From positions 153,439,900-153,503,899 of the forward strand of contig OY757013.1 of the NCBI GenBank assembly GCA_963580285.1: a DNA stretch of 64,000 nt, in the 5' to 3' direction. This stretch comes from Lucinisca nassula (lineage: Eukaryota > Mollusca > Bivalvia > Lucinida > Lucinidae). Made by a program: the position numbers and the translations under genes. Positions 33,401-39,400 of this stretch are shown in pieces. Numbering within the stretch: the first letter of the stretch is position 1; every line of letters starts with the position of its first letter. The notes beneath the pieces were generated by a model. It had not been told where the DNA came from and did not search any database. It saw only the letters and a list, made by a program, of their open reading frames with translations.

Positions 33401-36400
33401 AAATTTTCTTACCTAGAAACTGTAATCACTTATTTTTTGTGTCTGAAATTTGAGTTTATTAACGTCACAACTTTCGCCTCATTAATATTCATGAACTCAT
33501 TATCATAAACCAATGAAGGAAGGAAAGAAAAATGATTGACAGGTAAACTAAGGGAAGCAACTACGCGTAACTGGTATTACAGTTTAATACAAGTGCGTCG
33601 GGATACATTTGATATCTCCCGATTCCATCGGGATAACACGATTTCGAATCCTATCTCCCGGTCTTCGCCCGATAGCCCCAATCTCCTGACAAGACAATTT
33701 TCCTTTAGAAATATTTCGCCGCCCGACCATTCTAGTATTTACAGCAGTAGAATACCTAGGTATGCGGTTGACCGTCAGAAGATTTACACCTGTGTTGAAC
33801 TGCTGACGCATGTAAACATTATCGGACAGTTAATAAGGTGATTAACTCTGCAGGTGTTATATTGGATAATTGGTGTGTTTACATAAGAGATTAAATAGAT
33901 TAAAAAAACAGGTCATTGCTAATCAAGAGTGATATAGGAAGAGACAGAATAGCCTGTGCATCCATAATGTTTGACCGGAGATTTATTTTGCTGCACTGGA
34001 CATTTATGGAAATTATAATAACAATAATAAAAAAAACGTAAGGCATCATCAACTTATTTTCTTATGCAAATGGAGTGAAACTTTTGCCTCATTAATATTT
34101 ATGAACTCATTATCATAAACCAATAAAAATTTGCGCGTGCTTATTATGTTCCGGGGCACCTTCCGGGGAATGTATCCATTGAAAACACATGGGAATTAAT
34201 CCAATTATGATAAAAACCTTTAGGCTTGAAATATAACTGTTCTTCACGATCTTTTGGTTTCTTTTACCGATGTTTATTTATTTGGAATCACGCTCCTGTC
34301 CATCACTTCACAGACCCATAGTTACGCAAAAGGTATACACATGTACTTACCGCACGTGATTTTCCCTCCGTTCTTTGCCGAAAATGTCAAGGATGCCCGA
34401 GATCTCGGTTATAAGACGGGTGTAAAAATTAGGGGGTATTCTGGCGGTAAAAAACCCCGTCTTATAGCCGGATCATAACGGTATATGGTTAAGGGGTGGG
34501 GATCAGAACAGTTTCTGAGATATATGGATTTTAATGAAGCAAAGGGGTGGGGCATGGCCCGTGGCACCCCCCATGCTGGTGTCACTGATTGCGTCTTATC
34601 ACAAGGAACAAGAATATATATGGTTTAGGGTTGGGGCTCTACACAGTTTCTCAGATATATGGTCTTTTGTGAAGTCAAGGGGAGGAGCATGGCCTGGGTG
34701 TGCCCCGGTGACCCCTAGGTTGGTGTCGCTGAATCTGTCTTATCATAAGGAACAAGAACGGTATATGGTTTAGGGGTGGGGATCTATAAGGTTTCTAGAA
34801 TATTTGGCCTTTTATGAAGTGGAGGGGGTTGGGCATGGTCCCGGCACATCCCGGGGGACGCCCAAGTTGGTGTCACTGAATGCAACTTATAAGGAAGGAG
34901 AATATATATAGTTAATGAAGTGAAGAGGGTGGGGCATGTCCCCGGCACATCCGGGGGGACACACAGGTTTGTGTCACTTAATGTGTCTTATCCTAAGGAA
35001 CAAAAATATATATGGTTTAGGGGTGGGGATCTGAATGGTTTCTGAAATAAATGGCCTTTTATGAAGTGGAGGGGTCGGGGCATGTCCCCGGCATATCCCG
35101 GGGGGGGGGGGGGGGGGGGGGGGGGGGAGGGGCCTCCAGGTTGGTGTCACTTAATGCATCTTATCATAAGGAACAAGAATATATATGGTTTAGGGGTGGG
35201 GATCTGTAAGGTTTCTGAGATATAAGGCATTTTATTAAGTGGAGCGGGTGGGGCATGGCCCCGGCACAACGGTGAACCTCAGGGACCCCCAGGTTTGCAT
35301 AAAAGCATAGGGCTAAATAATTTACTCAAAGAACATTTCTATCTAAGTTTTGTCAAAATATCTACAATGACTTGGCAGTAAATGCCATTTTTCAGTTTTC
35401 CCCATTATAAGTCAATGTAAACATGGTAAAGGCATTTATGGTGAATATTTTCATTGAGTCTCCACCTCCTAGAGCTTACAGTTTCTGAGGAGATAATTTT
35501 TTAAGTATTTTTTTCTTTTTTTTTTTTTTTGCATTTTGGTTTCCATGGCAACCAACGAAAATGAGCAGTAGGCTTAAAATCATATGGCAGAAAGTAAATT
35601 GCCTAAAGAACATTTTTATTAAAGTTTTGCTAAAATATCTGCAGAGGCTTGGCAGTAAATGCCATTTTTCAATTTTCCCCATTATAAGTCAATGGAAACT
35701 AAGTTGCCATAGCAACCAAACTGATGAGCCGATTTTCATAAAAAACTCAAACTTTCAATCCCCTAGCCTAAGGATGCTACAGACAAAATTTGGGCCCAAT
35801 TGGCCCAGTGGCTTCAGAGGAGATGTTGTTTGAAAGTGTTGACGGACGCAGACTACGGACAACTGCCTATCCTATAAGCTCCCCTGGAGCCTTTGGCTCT
35901 GGCGAGCTAAAAAATGACCGATTTGTTTGATTTGAGGTTTAACGTCCCCATCAACAATGTACAGGTCATTTTGGAGACTTTGCTTCCAATTTTGTGGGAC
36001 TTTTACCAGACACTGAGACGAAATAACATTCTAAGCCCTGTCACCCAAGGGTTTATAAGCATGGATGGTCCGACTCACACCGTCTTGCCTGGGCAAGCTT
36101 AGATCCTCTAAGCAGTTTACCAGTACTTGTGTGCGGTCCGTTTCAGCTCTGCGTGGAAGCATCATGCCCCCCATCTATTTCTTCAAGCGGAGGCCCATAA
36201 AGTGGCCGAGGCCATCAATCTTATACAACATTTAATGGCATTTTCAGATAGTATCTTTATTTCCCTCTTTAATTTCCCTCATCATATTGGGACAATCTTA
36301 TAAGTACTTTGTTTTGTAAGTGCATGAGCAGAAATAGGTTAAATGATATATACCCATGAAAACTCCCTCCATTTTCCCATATATAGGACTTTCCAATTAC

Positions 36401-39400
36401 TAGTGTGTTTCAGATTGCAACATAATATATCTTGATATGTATCGTGATACCCAGTAACCGTATCCTGATACGAAAATTCTGAAAATACCTATCCCTACTC
36501 ACGCTGATTCATGGTATTTCTATACATATAACCATGTTTCCATGTATTTTATTATGACTCACTGGTGAGCTAGAAAGCAATTTGTTATTGTTATTTTGTT
36601 TGATACTGTACCGGAACTGAGGGCGAGGGTTGAAATTTCATAAACTCCAGAGCTGAAGACGCTCCACCCCACAGTAGTTTTAAACTGACCATCCTAAGGT
36701 GATCGGTCACATATGATCTTTTCTCACAGGTGTACATTACATACACTCCAGGTTTTTGCAGGATGAAAACCCTACACAATCATGTAATTACAGTAGGGTT
36801 AGGGGATGGTTCTCCCTGTACAGGGGGGCTCCAGTTAACGTCCCGATCCGAAGGACCGTGCACTTTATGACTTTCATCTCCGCAAATGATGCCAATGGAG
36901 TGTGTTTGGACACCGAAATTCACTTGCCGCTGCCGGGGATCGAAACCGGGACCTCTAGCATCAGAGGCAAGTGCACTAACCACGGAGCTATCACACCCCC
37001 GGTAGTTTTGCTTCTGACCGTCCCAAGGTGGTCATTCTTTTGCAGTGTCTAATTTGACTTTGTGCCTTTTGTGCCGGTGCTGATGATTGTGTAGCTAAAT
37101 TTACCTCTTTGGTTATAGCTAGGGACTAACTTCGCACATCACAGGTCCTGGTGTATGAATTTCTTTTTTTTTTTTTTTTCTCTATATACTGCCATACGCC
37201 CTCGAGGACATTCTAGGCAGGTGTATATTACATACACTCCAGTTTTGCAGGATGAAAGCCTACACAGTAATCATGTAATTATGGTAGGGTTCTTTAACCT
37301 GCACAGGGGATGGTTCTCCCTATCTATCTATCTATCTTCATATACTGAGTCGGTCAAACTTGGCCATTACCTCAGTTGGGTGGTGCGCTAAATTTAGAAT
37401 TTAGCAAAAAAAAAAAAAAAAAAAAAAAACACCCACTGGATGAGTTCTTAAAACTATTTACAATCTGCTTTCAGAGGTGTACTAAAACGCACACCTCTGG
37501 ATCCCAATCTACACTATGCGGGCTTTGAACTCCTCTGCAGTTTTGGCATTTACCACAGAGGGGCCTCCAGTTAACGTCCCGATCCGAAGGACGGTGCACT
37601 TTATGACATTCATCCCTGCAAATGATGCCAATGGAGCATGTTCGGACACCGAAATTTTATCGCTGCTGCCGGGGATCGAACCTGGGACCTCTAGCATCAG
37701 AGGCAAGTGCACTAACCACTGAGCTATTGACGTCAATAGGGTTCGCCGGTCATCCGGGTACTTTCGTTTGTCACGTGATAGCAACGAGCACGCGGGTGAA
37801 TACAAACGCCATTTTGAATAAGCAAATAGTGTAAATAAAACCCAAGTCACTAGCATATTTCTTACAATTTTGATAAAACATGCCAAAAATCTGTAGTGCA
37901 GGTGGTTGTACAAATCATCATTTACAACTGGATAAAAAGCTATCGTTCTATCAGTTCCCAAATGGAGAAAAACATCCAGAGAGACGGTCTCGGTGGATAA
38001 GGGCCTGCAGTCGCCAGAACGCTGATGGTTCAGACTGGATTCCTACATCAAAATATGTTTACATGTGCAGTGAACATTTTATAACAGGTAATTGATTCAC
38101 AATACATTATTCTTTGGGCCATGCTTTGTTGATAATTAACTGAAATTGTCCTTTCTATTGGCAAAATTGTCTGTTGATTTCTCTCTAGTGCTCGTATTTC
38201 TCCCTTTCAACAACATTTCTGCACTTACCGAAGCGATCCCTTGGAACATCACCACAGGTGTTGGATGGGTGACTAAATTTAGAAATTGATTGTAATTAAC
38301 TTTAAAGTGTAGAAAAAAAAACCTTCTTACTGGGTGTGCTAAAGAAGATGAACAGGGTTCCTAAAATGAATGCCTCTGATCTAAAGGTCAAAACAACAAC
38401 AAGGTCTTTAGAATGTGTGCCTTGTAAATGAACTAACCTGTCCCCCTAGCCTTGGCATAACCTCGGATCTGGGTTCACACTATTTGCAGAAATGACTTAA
38501 AGCTACCGGCACTCAACGATTTTTTACAGACAAACAGTGTGGACTCAGATCAGACAGCTCCTCATAGCAATCTGATCTGTGTTATTTTGACAATAAACAG
38601 AATGTCAAACCTACATTGACACTTGGATAGAGTATATTTCCCGAGTCCATGACATCTCCGAATATACAACACTTGACACTATTCCGTAGACATCGGTTAT
38701 CAGGCAGCTGTTATTTCACTAAATGGAAATTTCCCGCCTCGTAATTCTTTACTTTTAATCATTTTTACTTACAGTAACATGCATTTTCAGGTTAAAAAAA
38801 CGATTTTATTCAATGTAATTGATAGCGATCTAAAGGGTAATTGCCGGTCGCTCTGTTATTGTTTTCACCTCAAAAATGGCGGCCTATCGGTTGCTACGGG
38901 CAGTGACGTCACGCCGGCGAACCCTATTGACGTATCACCAGTAACAGTTCTGATTCGTTTTTGTGTGTGCCCCTATGTCACTTTCTATAGGCGATTTATG
39001 ACGGCTGTGTTCTGGGATTGTGGCCTTTCCTGAGTTACCTTTTCTTACTAGGTTTGTATATTTCATTGGGTCCAAGCCTATGTCAGGTATATCTGATTCT
39101 GAATCATTACTAGTATCTGGCCGCAACACACTATTTTATAAACACATTACCCGAGTTAATGGCTAAATGTGATCGACTCACTGTAAGTAGATGTTTAGAA
39201 GTCGGCATATAGCCTTAATTATTAGAGAGAAACACCTAATTCCTTACGTTGTTGTTGTTGTATATCTATAAGGCATTTTTTCGCTGCCTATAAACTCATG
39301 GTACTTAAGTAAGTCACTTGTGCATTTCCCTATGTGAAAAACACATGATGCTCATAATACAATGACCTTCAAAATCTTTTAGTGCTCCTGATGTATTCCA

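Larger units (their letters stand above)
26682..35912 (+). mobile_element. Pearl/DINE-like element split by three transposons
   Basis: Begins AAACAAGAGGCCCATGGGCC, ends AGCTCCCCTGGAGCC...GGCGAGCTAAAAAA. Its own sequence (26682-26980, 30954-31474, 32986-33109, 34482-35912) contains about ten units with TCTTATCATAAGGAACAAGA, GGGGTGGGGATCTGAATGG and TTTCTGAGATATATGGCC. Removing the three insertions rejoins units at the expected bases, leaving about 2.4 kb. It includes a run of about 27 G at 35100. Confidence 0.7.

Noticed and set aside
36935..36996. tRNA gene on the minus strand
   Set aside because: A and B boxes are present, but the sequence is the head of SINE3, repeated at 37675-37739 with the SINE body attached, and the arms do not all pair.
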